Shown piece after piece: positions 1 through 11,262 of a DNA stretch of 64,000 bases (the stretch's first letter is position 1; every line of letters starts with the position of its first letter). The position numbers and the translations under genes were made by a program. The notes under the pieces are model-generated. The model searched no databases and had not been told where the DNA came from. It saw only the letters and a list, made by a program, of their open reading frames with translations. This DNA is from Rallus limicola (lineage: Eukaryota; Chordata; Aves; Gruiformes; Rallidae): positions 49,022 through 113,021 of the forward strand of contig JAKCOZ010000606.1 of assembly GCA_022605955.1 (NCBI GenBank). Reading direction: 5' to 3'.

Positions 1-629
1 TCTGAAACCTCAGCAGGGGGTTGGTAGAAGCTTTGCCAGCCCATTCCTGTGGCAGGATGATGCCACAACCCTCCCTGAACTCTTGAAATCTACAGGAATT
101 TCTTAGGGCTTCCAGTATCCTCTGAGGAATAGCTTGGGAATAACCCCCAATGAGTTCATGTGAAGAGCTGAGCTGCAGACCTGGGAAGATGACCTGACCC
201 CTTCATGCCGTGGTGCAGCTATGGAGACACACGGCTGTGGTTACAGCCCACCTGAGACCCCCACCCTCCCCCCACCCCCCAACCAAACAATCTTCCCTCA
301 AACAGACTAAAAAGGGGCCAAAGCAACAGCATGACATAGCTGTGAGGAGCCCAGCCCCCAGAGTATCAGCAGAGCTTCTGCAAGCATGGAGCAGGAGTTA
401 CTCAAATCATCATAAACCCTGATGGGCATCATCTCCCTGAGACAACAGATGTTTCCTTTTGTCAACATTTATTCAGCATCCCGCCCCAGCAAGAACACAC
501 CAGTACTTCCCCTTACACACAACAGCTCCTGGGAGGTTTGTATTCCACTGGAGAGGCTGTGAGACACCCTGCACACCCTCCTACAGCCCCTGTAGATCTG
601 CACCCGCATTTCTGGAAAGCCAAACTGCC

Positions 630-1005
630 ATAGAATCACAGAATGGTCAGGGCTGGAAGGGACCTTAAAGACCATCCAGTCCCACCCCCTGCCATGGGCA
701 GGGACACCTCTCACCAGCCCAGGCTGCTCAAGACCCCATCCAACCCAGCCTTCATCACCTCCAGGGATGGGGCAGCCAGTGCCAGGGCCTCACCACCCTC
801 AGAGTGAAGAATTTCTTCCTCATATCCAACCTAAATCTCCCCCCTTCCACTTTCAAACCATTCCCCCCTCGTCCCATCACTCCAGGCCCTTCTAAAAAGC
901 CCCTTCCCAGCTTCCTTGTAGCCCCTTCAGGTACTGGAAGGTGCTGTCAGATCTCCCTGGAGCCTTCTCTTCTCCAGGCTGAACAAGCCCAGCTCTCAGC
1001 CCATC
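630..1005 (-). mobile_element. CR1 retrotransposon 3' fragment
   Basis: A minus-oriented CR1 tail begins at 630 with the typical TAGAATCACAGAATGG terminus and continues through the conserved CR1 3' region (tail, then the segment resembling TTCCTCATATCCAACCTAAA). It is a 5'-truncated, diverged copy without coding capacity. Confidence 0.85.
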
Positions 1006-1746
1006 TTGATAATTTGCTATCAGCTCCCCTCTGCCACTTCCATCCTCTTGGTTTCTACCCCCACCTCCCTGCACATGTATTGTTGAAGCCAGTGTGAGCT
1101 AAAACCCATCCCACCTCCCCATGTCAAGATTTCTTTTCCCACCCTTGGATATCACAAGATGGGGAGGGGGTTCAGAAAACTCCAGAATCAAAGGCAATGA
1201 GAGAACTGCCCTGGGAATCAGGAAAAGGGGGGGGGGGGGGGGGAGAGAAAGGAGCAGCAGCACCAAAGCAGAGGGCAAGGGAAGGTACAGCTATTGTTAG
1301 AAAAGTCAACAGGAACTGGGACAGCCTCAGTCAACAGCCAGCTGATACAAGAACAACACATCAGAAAAAACATACTACAGGCAAATAAAGCTGGGTGTAG
1401 GGGCTGAGTAAGGCTTAACTCCCAGGGCATGGGAGCCAGTGGCCTAGGGGGAAGCATTTGGAAGGTGTCGCTGCTGCTGGCCAAAAGAAAACCAGGGGCT
1501 TCTCTGCAGGATGCTGTTGTGAGAGCAGCACTAACACAAACCCAGGATTTCAAAGAAGACACAGGCTACTGGCGTAGTTACACTGCAGGTGATGGGTTTT
1601 ACCCCCCTGGGAGATGCTCAGGCCCAGTGGAGGGGGATGTGTGAGCGATACAAGAGCCGTGGCTGGCCTGAGATGCACCCCCCAGTACACACTGCACCTT
1701 TCCACTGTGCTGCCACACACTCACAGCAGCTCACAGGCACCCAGGC

Positions 1747-1768
1747 TGTGTGTGTGTGTGTGTGTGTC
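1747..1768. repeat. TG dinucleotide microsatellite
   Basis: About eleven uninterrupted TG units lie in GNAI3 intron 1. Confidence 0.9.
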
Positions 1769-1918
1769 TGCATTTAGTGTCCATATGAATCTAATAACAT
1801 CCCCATATGAAAAGAATCAGGGAAAGAATTAGCCTTGTACATCACCCAGCTGCTCAGTACACCCTGGGACACTGTGTGTGTAATGCCTGGAAAGCATGAA
1901 CCTGTAAATGCCCAGTCC

Positions 1919-2436
1919 TGTGTCCAGAGCTGGGGCCCCAGGACAAGAGAGATGTGGGGCTGTTGGAGAGGGGTCAGAGGAACCATGGAGATGCTCAGAG
2001 GGCTGGAGCAGCTCCCCTATGGAGAGAGGCTGAGGGAGCTGGGCTGGGTCAGCCTGGAGAAGAGAAGGCTGTGGGGGGACCTCATTGCAGCCTGCCAGTC
2101 CCTGAAGGGAGCAGAGGAACAGGAGGGGAATGGGCTTGTTCAAGGGCAGAGCCTGGCAGGACAAGGGGGCTGGAGTGAAGCTGGAGGAGGGAAGGGGGAG
2201 AGGAGATCTGAGGGGGAAGTTCTGTGCAGAGAGAGTGGTGAGGGGCTGGAAGGGGCTGCCCAGAGAGGGGGTGGGTGCCCCATCCCTGGGGGTGTTCCAG
2301 GCCAGGTTGGCTGGGGCCCTGGGCAACCTTGTGTAGCTCCAGGCCTGGAGGTTGGTGTCCCTGCCTGTGGCAGGGGGTTGGAGCTCTGTGACCCTTGGGG
2401 TCCCTCCCAACCCATGCCATTCTATGATTCTATGAG
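1919..2436 (+). mobile_element. CR1 retrotransposon 3' fragment
   Basis: A plus-oriented CR1 tail ends with two units of the diagnostic octamer ATTCTATG at 2419-2436. It belongs to the same closely related subfamily as the copies at 6316, 10444, 44254, 46370 and 53618. The long open frames on both strands here are repeat artefacts. Confidence 0.93.
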
Positions 2437-3821
2437 CATCAGCCCTGGGCACCCCAAACCCTTCCCTTTTTACCTTAGATCTTTTGCTTTACTCAAAAGG
2501 CTTTGGAGGTGATTTTTAAAGGCCCCTTAGAAGAAAAAGCCTTGGAGCACTTGGCACGGTGACTCTCTCTGCAGGGCAGCACCGAGGCCAAAGCTCATCT
2601 CCCAAAGGCAGAGCGGACGCCAGGCAGGCGGTGCCAGCGCGGGGAGCGGCGCCCACGCCGACCCCGTCTGCAAACACCGCCTGACGCCAGCAAGGACTGG
2701 GAAACACTGGTTGCCATACTGGAGCGTGGGGGTTAAAAACACCCCTGGATTGAGACATCCCTGGGAATTCTGCACCGGTCCTGCCATCCACTGGGAAGCC
2801 GAGCTGGCTGCCTGGCTAAGGCACCCTCAGCCACACTCAGGCCTGAGCAACCACTGATGTCACCCAGATGTTGCTTAAGAGCTGCAGAAATAGGCACAGA
2901 AGCACGTGGTCACAGAACTACAGGGGTTAAGGAGGCTTCCTTCCTGATAAAATAAGGTGGAAACTGGGAAAAAAAAAAAGGAAGATAAGGCTAATCTTGG
3001 AAGGGAGATGGGCTCCTGTCCTCCTCACCTTGCTGCTGCTACATCTCAACGAGCCTGTGAACGTGCAGAGGCACAGGCTGAGCAGGAGAACTGGTTTACA
3101 ACCACTTGTAGCCCTGAAGTGGGCAGAGCACATCTGGAGGTGTTCCTCTGCTGTCACCCCTCCAGCCCCTCGCCCTTGCTCTGAGTCCACCAGCTGATGA
3201 AGGTCTCGTGGTGAGCACCCCGGGGCTGGCGGGGTGTTACCTACTCCATCACCAGCGTGGGGAGGAAGGGCTGTCACAGCTGAAACCGGTGTGAGCCACA
3301 AGCCCAAACACCCAGGAACACATCATCTCCCAGGGGAAAACCACACCTCTCATTCCCACCACGCAGCGACTGTGCCCATCTCAGCCACACAGACAGCACC
3401 AGCTACACCCATGCGGTAGGATGCCACAACAGCCCACGCCGTCACACAACCTGTACCCTAAATGTCCATCATTGGAGCCTCCAATTCCCTCCTCCACAAC
3501 CTGAGTGTTCAAATCCTTCCCAAAACCAGCCAGCAACACTTGGCTCTCTCCAGGAGAAGGTCCCTTCTCTGCTGAAGAGCCAGCCCTGGACTTGTGGTCA
3601 GCAGTTGCTTTTGCAGCTCTCTGAACAACACCCCTCCCAGAGCGTGTCACTCACTGCACCTGCTGTTGAGCAGCACAGACCCGAGTCACCCGCTGAGCCA
3701 CAACGTGCAGCCTCCCTGTGTCTTTTGGCTGAAGATCAAGAGAACATCTCTCCTGGCTGGGGACCCTTTGCTCACCCACTGCTCCTTATGGTCAGACCTA
3801 CGTTTTTATCATCAGATCCCA

Positions 3822-4610
3822 GGATGTGTAAGGTTGGAAGGGACCTTTAGGTGCCATCCAGTCCCACCCTGCAGTGACAGGGACATCTTCACTAGAGCAG
3901 GTCCCTCAGAGCCCCATCCAGCCTGACCTGAATGTCTCCAGGGATGGGGCCCCACCACCTCTCTGGGCACCCTGTGCCAGTGACCCACCACCCTCAGAGG
4001 GAAGAACTTTTTCCTAATCCCCAACCTAAATCTCCCCTTTTCTAGTTTAAACCATCCCCCTCGTCCCATCGCTCCGTGCCCTCAGGAACAGCTCTTCCCC
4101 AGCTTTCTTACAAGTATCTTCAGGGACTGGAAGGGGCTGTAAGGTCCCCCTGGAACTTCTCTTCTCCAGGCTGAGCCAGCCCAGCTCTCCCAGCCTGGCT
4201 TCACAGCAGAGCTGCTCCAGCCCTTGGATCATTTTTGTGGCCTCCTCTGGCCCTGCTCCAACAGGTCCATGTCCTTCTTGTGTTGGGGACTCCAGAGCTG
4301 GACCCAGCGCTCCAGGTGAGGTCTCCCCAGAGCAGAGCAGAGGGGACAATCCCCTCTCTCCATCTGCTGCCCACACTCCTTGGGATGCAGCCCAGGATGG
4401 GGTTGGCCTTCTGGGCTGCAGATGCACATTGGTGGCTCGTGTCCAGCTTCTCACCCACGAGTCCCCTGAGTCCTTTTCCTCAGGGCTGCTTTCCAGCCCA
4501 TCATCTCCTGACCTGTACAGATAACAGGGGTTGTCCTGTCCCAGGGGCAGGACCCTGCTCTTGGCTTTGCTGAACCTCCTGAGCTTCATCCCAAGTTTAT
4601 ATTCAACCCT
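3822..4610 (-). mobile_element. CR1 retrotransposon fragment, longer copy
   Basis: Minus-oriented CR1 with its 3' end at 3822. It extends further 5' than most copies here, past the GGATGCAGCCCAGGATGG segment into sequence upstream of the usual truncation point. Divergence from the other copies suggests an older insertion. Confidence 0.82.
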
Positions 4611-4699
4611 GAGTTTAAAGGAGGAGAAGCAGCTTCCAGGCAAGCTCTGCAGCACATCACAGCTTCCCTAACCTCGATACTGGAACGTGTGGGATCAAT

Positions 4700-4858
4700 G
4701 CCCCATCCCTGGGGGTGTTCAAGGCCAGGTTGGCTGGGGCCCTGGGCAACCTTGTGTAGCTCCAGGCCTGGAGGTTGGTGTCCCTGCCTGTGGCAGGGGG
4801 TTGGAGCTCTGTGACCCTTGGGGTCCCTTCCAACCCAGACCAGGCTGGGATTCTGTGA
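4700..4858 (+). mobile_element. CR1 terminal fragment
   Basis: A short plus-oriented piece of the same young-looking CR1 subfamily as 1919-2436. It ends at GGGATTCTGTG in place of a full octamer repeat and is severely 5'-truncated. Confidence 0.85.
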
Positions 4859-5418
4859 AATGGGAGTTACATCAGAGAGCAGCAGGTGACCTGGCCAAGG
4901 AGGGAAGAGAGGGGTTTGGAGAAGATTTTCATTAGCTGAGTATCGAGTTTCTTCTTGTGATGTGCCTGTTCATAAGAAATCAAACATCCACTGACTCTGA
5001 TGCAGGGACAACAGTCTGGAGCTGTTAAAAAACACTTAGGAAAACAAGCAGCTGGGTGGGGAACAGGCTGTGAGTTCCCCTGCTGAGGGAAAAGCTCATT
5101 CCTCAAACACGAGGGAGTTCATGGGGGATGGAGACCCCAAAAACACAAGGCTACAGGAGGCCGAGCTCCAGGGGTGCCTCAGCTCGCCCCACAACTCACA
5201 TCCCGCTCGCTGTTTGTTTTTAAAGGAACCCAGGCAGTGCCACCCCGTAAGGAGAGAAGGTTAAACAAGGCAGAGCAGCTACCAAACACCAACTGAGGAC
5301 ACGTGAAATAGGAGCCAGGCATCGGGTGGCTGCCATGGCTGGTACCCACGGGGGAACAAAAGGTGACAGCAGCGCGGAGCAGCATCACCCGAGCTGCAGA
5401 GCTCACCAGGAGAAACCA

Positions 5419-5853
5419 GAGAATCCCAGACTGGTCTGGGTTGGAAGGGATCCCAAGGGTCACAGAGCTCCAACCCCCTGCCACAGGCAGGGACACCAAC
5501 CTCCAGGCCTGGAGCTACACAAGGTTGCCCAGGGCCCCAGCCAACCTGGCCTTGAACACCCCAGGGATGGGGCACCCACCCCCTCTCTGGGCAGCCCCTT
5601 CCAGCCCCTCACCACTCTCTCTGCACAGAACTTCCCCCTAAGATCTCCTCTCCCCCTTCCCTCCTCCAGCTTCACTCCAGCCCCTTGTCCTGCCAGGCTC
5701 TGCCCTTGAACAAGCCCATTCCCCTCCTGTTCCTCTGCTCCCTTCAGGGACTGGCAGGCTGCAATGAGGTCCCCCCACAGCCTTCTCTTCTCCAGGCTGA
5801 CCCAGCCCAGCTCCCTCAGCCTCTCTCCAGAGGGGAGCTGCTCCAGCCCCTCT
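5419..5853 (-). mobile_element. CR1 retrotransposon 3' fragment
   Basis: Minus-oriented CR1, 3' end at 5419 (AGAATCCCAGACTGG), nearly identical through its body to the copies at 44254-44699 and 46370-46794. Confidence 0.92.
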
Positions 5854-6315
5854 GATCCAATGTCATCAGCCAGCCTTGAGATGGGACTTCTGTCTGTCTG
5901 AGCTTCCTGGGCCACATATACATCACATGCTGGTGTAAAGACAGACAGACAGACAGACATGTTTGGGCCCAGCACAGAGAATTTAGAACAGCTCCACGCT
6001 TCAGAGACAGTGACTGGCTGGGGAATTGGGATTTCAGCCCGTTCTCCAAGAGCCCTCTGGCCATGGTTCAAGTTTCATGAAATCCTGAGGCAGAGCATTG
6101 AAATAACTCTTCTTGGAAGAGCAGAGTGTGCTGTGAGGGGGAATTTTTTTTAATTAGAACATGGCTTTTCTCAGCTCTGAGCTGTGGGGCCACCACGCTG
6201 CCCACAGGCACGCGAGACACCCGCTCCTCACACACGTGGGCTCCCAGTGACTCCAGCAGCCTCCCAGTGACCCCAGCAGGGTCCCTGTCTGAAATGACTG
6301 ATAGATGCTGGATCC

Positions 6316-7139
6316 TGACAGGCTGGAGAGCTGGGCCTGGGGGAACCTCATGAGGTTCAACACTGCCAAGTGTCAGGTGTGGCACTTGGGCTGGAAGAAT
6401 CCCAGACACAGATCCAGGCTGGGAGAAGAGCTCCTGGAGAGCAGCCCTGCTGAGAAGGACCTGGGGGTCATGGGGGAGGAGGAACTTCCCCTGAGCCAGC
6501 AGTGGCTCTGGCAGCTGGGAAGGGTGATGGGATCCTGGGCTCCATCAGCAGAGGGGTGGCAGCAGGGACAGGGAGGGGGTTGTCCCTCTCTGCTCTGCAC
6601 TGGGGAGGCCCCAGCTGGAGTGTCCAGAGCTGGGGCCCCAGGACAAGAGAGATGTGGGGCTGTTGGAGAGGGGTCAGAGGAGCCACAGAGATGCTCAGAG
6701 GGCTGGAGCAGCTCCCCTCTGGAGAGAGGCTGAGGGAGCTGGGCTGGGTCAGCCTGGAGAAGAGAAGGCTGTGGGGGGACCTCATTGCAGCCTGCCAGTC
6801 CCTGAAGGGAGCAGAGGAACAGGAGGGGAATGGGCTTGTTCAAGGGCAGAGCCTGGCAGGACAAGGGGGCTGGAGTGAAGCTGGAGGAGGGAAGGGGGAG
6901 AGGAGATCTGAGGGGGAAGTTCTGTGCAGAGAGAGTGGTGAGGGGCTGGAAGGGGCTGCCCAGAGAGGGGGTGGGTGCCCCGTCCCTGGGGGTGTTGAAG
7001 GCCAGGTTGGCTGGGGCCCTGGGCAACCTTGTGTAGCTCCAGTCCTGGAGGTTGGTGTCCCTGCCTGTGGCAGGGGGTTGGAGCTCTGTGACCCTTGGGG
7101 TCCCTCCCAACCCAGACCAGTCTATGATTCTAGGATTGG
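6316..7139 (+). mobile_element. CR1 retrotransposon fragment, longer copy
   Basis: A plus-oriented CR1 copy that starts further upstream than its neighbours, including the region matching CTGGAGAGCTGGGCCTGGGG, and ends in CTATGATTCTAGGATTGG, a decayed octamer tail. From 6619 on it matches the copy at 1919-2436 closely. Confidence 0.92.
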
Positions 7140-7407
7140 ATGGGACATTGTGTGAGAAGCCAGCAGACTGTGCCTCTGGCTGCACCTGAGGTGCAGCAGC
7201 CCTGATGAACCAGCTCAATAAACCAGTGGGGCTGAGTCCCTCTGAAGAATGATTTGGTTTGTGGATGAGTACAGGAAATGCCAACACCAAGTCAGACACT
7301 ACCTCCATCTCAGTAGAAGACAAGTGCATCAGGTCCTCTAAGAATTTGAAAGCCCAGGCAAGAAGCATCATGTCTTTGGAGAGATCTTGGCCATCATCAA
7401 GTTGCTT

Positions 7408-7514
7408 CAAGCATTCTCTGCTGGGAAGAGGTCACCAGATGGCTGGGACACTTCTGCACAAAGATCAGGATGTCTCAGGTATCAGGAGTACCTTGCACAA
7501 CCTCAGCTGGGAGT
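7408..7514 (+). repeat. Direct repeat copy A (about 107 bp) left of a CR1
   Basis: This segment, including GAAGAGGTCACCAGAT, recurs at 8049-8154 in the same orientation with roughly 85-90 percent identity by eye. The two copies bracket a CR1 fragment. It is far too long for a CR1 target-site duplication. Confidence 0.8.
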
Positions 7515-7561
7515 CAGGCACTGAGCTGATCATGATTCCCACCCACTGCCCCTTCCTAATC

Positions 7562-8045
7562 CCAGAACATGTCAGATGTTGGAAGGGACCTCAAAGCCCA
7601 CTTGGTGCAGGGACACCCTCACTAAACCAGAGTGCCCAAAACCTCAGCCAACCCAGCCTTGAACACCTCCAAGGATGGAGCTTCCACAACCTCTCTGTGC
7701 CAGGGCCTCCCCACCCTCAGAGTGAAGAACTCCTTCCTAACACCCAACCTACCCCTGCCCTCTTCCAGCTTGAAGCCATCACCCCCTGCCCTGTCCCTGC
7801 ACTCCCTGGTGACCAGCCCCTCTCCCACCTCCCTGTAGGACCCCTTTAACTGTTGGTGGCTGCCATCAGGTCTCCCTGTAGCCTTCTCCAGGCTGAACAG
7901 GCCCAAGTCTCCCAGCCTGTCCTCACAGGAGAGGTGCTGCAGCCCTCTAATCATCTCCACGGCCTCCTCTGGACTCGCTCCAACACCTCCACGTCTTTCC
8001 TGCCCTGGGGAAACCCAGAGCAGGGTGCAGTGCTGCAGGTGGGTG
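7562..8045 (-). mobile_element. CR1 retrotransposon 3' fragment
   Basis: Minus-oriented, moderately diverged CR1 with its 3' terminus near 7562 and the body extending to about 8045. It is flanked by the direct repeats at 7408-7514 and 8049-8154. Confidence 0.85.
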
Positions 8046-8048
8046 CTC

Positions 8049-8154
8049 CAAGCATTATCCATTGGGAAGAGGTCACCAGATAGCTGGGACACTTCTGCAC
8101 CAAGATCAGGACATCTCAGATATCAAGAGCACCTTCCACAACCCCAGCTGAGAG
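8049..8154 (+). repeat. Direct repeat copy B right of a CR1
   Basis: Second copy of the segment at 7408-7514, same orientation, differing by scattered substitutions. Confidence 0.8.
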
Positions 8155-9819
8155 CAGCTCAGCGCCCGACTCCCACCCTGAGCCCCAACCAGTTGCCTTT
8201 TCAAGCTGACTGGATTGAGAGATTTGAATTTTGCCTTAGGAAAATGCAACTCAAGGCCCAGTCTGACCACTGTGTTTGTCCAAAACATCTTCAGGTGGTC
8301 ACCAGTCACAAGATACACCCAAACTTCACAAACCTCAAAGATCTGAGGGGACCACGGCTCCCTGCACCCAGCAGCCCCAGCTGGGGAGGATGCTCAGAGC
8401 TGCAACCCAAGATCTACCACCCAACCTCAGAGCTTCATGTCACACTTCAGAGGACATTAAGCAGCTCCAGAGCAGAGGAGTGGCCAGGTGTGACACCCTG
8501 ATGGTCTCTGTGAAATAAAGAGCCACAGAGAAACCCTCTGTGCTACACAAGAGCTGCTCTGGGTTAAGGACATTATCAACAGGAGCAAAGCTTGCCCTGA
8601 TTTGCATCCCTGGAAGGTTCTGTGTGTTGTTCCACCCTGCTGAGGTGGCTTTGATGAGTTTGGGGTGAAAAAAGGAAAGAAAAAAGCTGTGGGAAATCCA
8701 TTCCAGACACAGAGGTCTCCAGGAGCAGCAGGACCTACTAACCCAGGCAGTGATGCTCCTGCAGAACCAACCTGGGCTTCTCCTTATTGTGCAGGAATTA
8801 GCAGGAACCCTTCAGCTAATGACACACAATATCTAGTCCCAGTGAAGCCCCAACAGGCTGGGTAATGGGGTGGTTTAGGCACAAAGGTTGAAGACTGGCT
8901 GCTCATGGTGCTACAGAGACACAGTGTGCTCAGCCCAGAGAAGGGGAAGGGGCTGGATTGGGCAACGGGACAACTCTGCACATCCAGCCAACCAGTTTAT
9001 GTCACTCCATGTCACATAAAACCCCCCCCTCACAGCAAGGACAGACCTAAAAGGCACCAGAGAACGGGTCTGTGGATGCAGGTTGGCACCTAAACTAAGC
9101 AGGAAAGGTTCCTGTGCCCTCTTCCAGTTTGGCTGCTTATCCCAACTGGGAAAATCCCACAGGGTTTTTTTTTCCATCAGCAGGTCTGTACCTGCAGAGC
9201 AGTGCTTTCCTGGAGGCAAAGGAAGAGAAGAAGAGGCAGAGTTTAGCAGGAGGATCTGGGGAGGGTTCTCAGGCTGTTCCCAACCTCCCAGGAATGTTGG
9301 TTTGATGTCTTTTTGTTGTGGAAAAGTGTCCTTCAAACTGTATTCCCTGCTTGGAGAGGCACCCACACCATTCACACATGGAACAACTCGATCCACAGGC
9401 AGGGTTGGGGTGACCTTGGCTGGGTGGCTGGGTGGTTATTCAATGCTTCAGGTTGACTTTTGTTTTACTAGGGGAAAAAAAAAAACCACCAAACCACCAC
9501 CACAACCCACCCCACCCTCCAAAAGCTCCCAGTTGCTCAATGTGGAGTTGTGAAAGGGAAACATTCTGAAGGGAGTTAAATCCCTGTGGAGAAGCTGCTG
9601 CCAAACCAGAGTCAGGATCCCCTTTACCCTGAGCATCCCACTGCTCTCTCCTCCCTAGATGGCTTCTGCCAGCATCCCAACCAGCTCCAGGATGCCAGGG
9701 GCTGTAACAAACCCAAGCATCTCTAGGCAGCTCAAACCCTCTCTCCTTCCTCCTCAGCCCAAGGATGGAAGAGGGGAGGAAGTCAAAGACACCAAAAAAA
9801 CCCTCCTGAGTTTGGGTGC

Positions 9820-9970
9820 ATCACAGAATCACAAGGTTGGAAAAGCCCTTTTAAGATCATCAAGTTCCCATCCTAAGCTAAACCAGATCCCTCAGTATCT
9901 CATCTACCCTATTTTTTAAACACATCCTGGGAAGGTACCTCTAACCACCTCCCTGGGCAGCCTGTGCCAA
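9820..9970 (-). mobile_element. CR1-like 3' fragment, different subfamily
   Basis: Minus-oriented terminus (ATCACAGAATCACAAGGTTGG) followed by a diverged CR1-type tail (AAGATCATCAAGTTCC). It differs clearly from the abundant subfamily in this window and looks older. Confidence 0.75.
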
Positions 9971-10443
9971 GCCCCAACAAGCTCAGGGAGGTGGTTGAGG
10001 TTGTTAACACCCAGCTCTACCATCCAGGGCTGGGGAAGAACAACCCCCCCACACACCTTGGTCCAAGCACAAGGCTTTCCTTAACCTACAGAAAGCCAGC
10101 CCAACCTGGGGCAGTTATTTTAACGGGGAGGAATGTAGAGACTCCCAACCTGAGAGAGGAACATGCTTCTTCCCAACCCCACTGCACCAGCAGTGCTGCA
10201 AGAGGCTCACTCCAGTTACATAAACCACCATGTGAGCTCTTACAACCAGTTCAGGAGCAGAGACACCCTGTACCAGAGACATTTTAACACCAGGTTACCA
10301 ACAAATATAAGAAAAAAAAAAGCTTGTTCAACCAATATGGGGGGGTGAACCCAAGGAAAAAAAACCCTCCTGAACTTTCCCATCAGCTCCTTGATGCCTG
10401 AGTGAAGGGCTGTTTGTTCCCACTGCAGGTTCTTTTTCTTCTG

Positions 10444-10815
10444 AAGGCTGTGGGGGGACCTCATTGCAGCCTGCCAGGCCCTGGAGGGAGCAGAGGAACA
10501 GGAGGGGAATGGGCTTGTTCAAGGGCAGAGCCTGGCAGGACAAGGGGGATGGAGTGAAGCTGGAGGAGGGAAGGGGGAGAGGAGAGATTGGGGGGAAGTT
10601 CTGTGCAGAGAGAGTGGTGAGGGGCTGGCAGGGGCTGCCCAGAGAGGGGGTGGGTGCCCCATCCCTGGGGGTGTTGAAGGCCAGGTTGGCTGGGGCCCTG
10701 GGCAACCTTGTGTAGCTCCAGGCCTGGAGGTTGGTGTCCCTGCCTGTGGCAGGGGGTTGGAGCTCTGTGACCCTTTGGGGTCCCTCCCAACCCAGACCAG
10801 GCTGGGATTCTAGGA
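10444..10815 (+). mobile_element. CR1 3' fragment, left arm of composite copy A
   Basis: Plus-oriented CR1 ending at GGGATTCTAGG. With the following spacer and the minus-oriented CR1 at 11082 it forms a tail-to-tail composite that recurs inverted at 43800-44699. Confidence 0.9.
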
Positions 10816-11081
10816 TTTCCTAGGAGTACTGGTTTGGAGATAATTGGCATCATCAGCATGGAAACCCTTTGCACACACTACATTTGAGCTGTTATGACTT
10901 GAAGCAGAGAGCCTGCTTTCCAGACAGCAGCTCCTCACTACAGCGTGTTGTACCCTGGTCTCATAGGACATCACACTGTCACCACAGTCAAGAGACAGGT
11001 CAGATCCCAAGGGCTCCCAGCACTCAATTGTTTTCTATCCTGGAAAATCTACTGGAATATCCACTCCAGCTGTGGAGAGAT
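10816..11081 (+). repeat. Composite spacer copy A (about 266 bp)
   Basis: Non-CR1 sequence between two converging CR1 tails, starting near CCTAGGAGTACTGGTTTGG and ending near CCAGCTGTGGAGAG. Its reverse complement, with few differences, lies at 43982-44253 in PSMA5 intron 2. Its origin is not recognised; no coding potential or LTR terminus is evident. Confidence 0.85.
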
Positions 11082-11262
11082 CACAGAATCCCAGGGGTTG
11101 GAAGGGCCCTGGAGAGCTCCTGGGGTCCAACCCCCTGCCAGAGCAGCTCCCAGCTCATAGTGCACAGGGCGGTGTCCAGATGGGGCTGGAATCTCTCCAG
11201 AGATGGAGACTCCACAACCCCCCTGGGCAGCCTGGCCCAGGGCTCCCTCACCCTTGGAGCTC
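11082..11262 (-). mobile_element. CR1 3' fragment, right arm of composite copy A
   Basis: Minus-oriented CR1 tail (ATCACAGAATCCCAGGGG) of the subfamily also seen at 43621-43981 and 49150-50118. Beyond 11262 the match to the inverted copy is lost. Confidence 0.88.

Noticed and set aside
1919..7139. Several 70-345-codon open frames with strikingly similar peptides
   Set aside because: They are translations of CR1 3' untranslated tails, repeated because the CR1 copies are closely related. The only recognisable CR1 protein remnant in the window is at 49150-49480.
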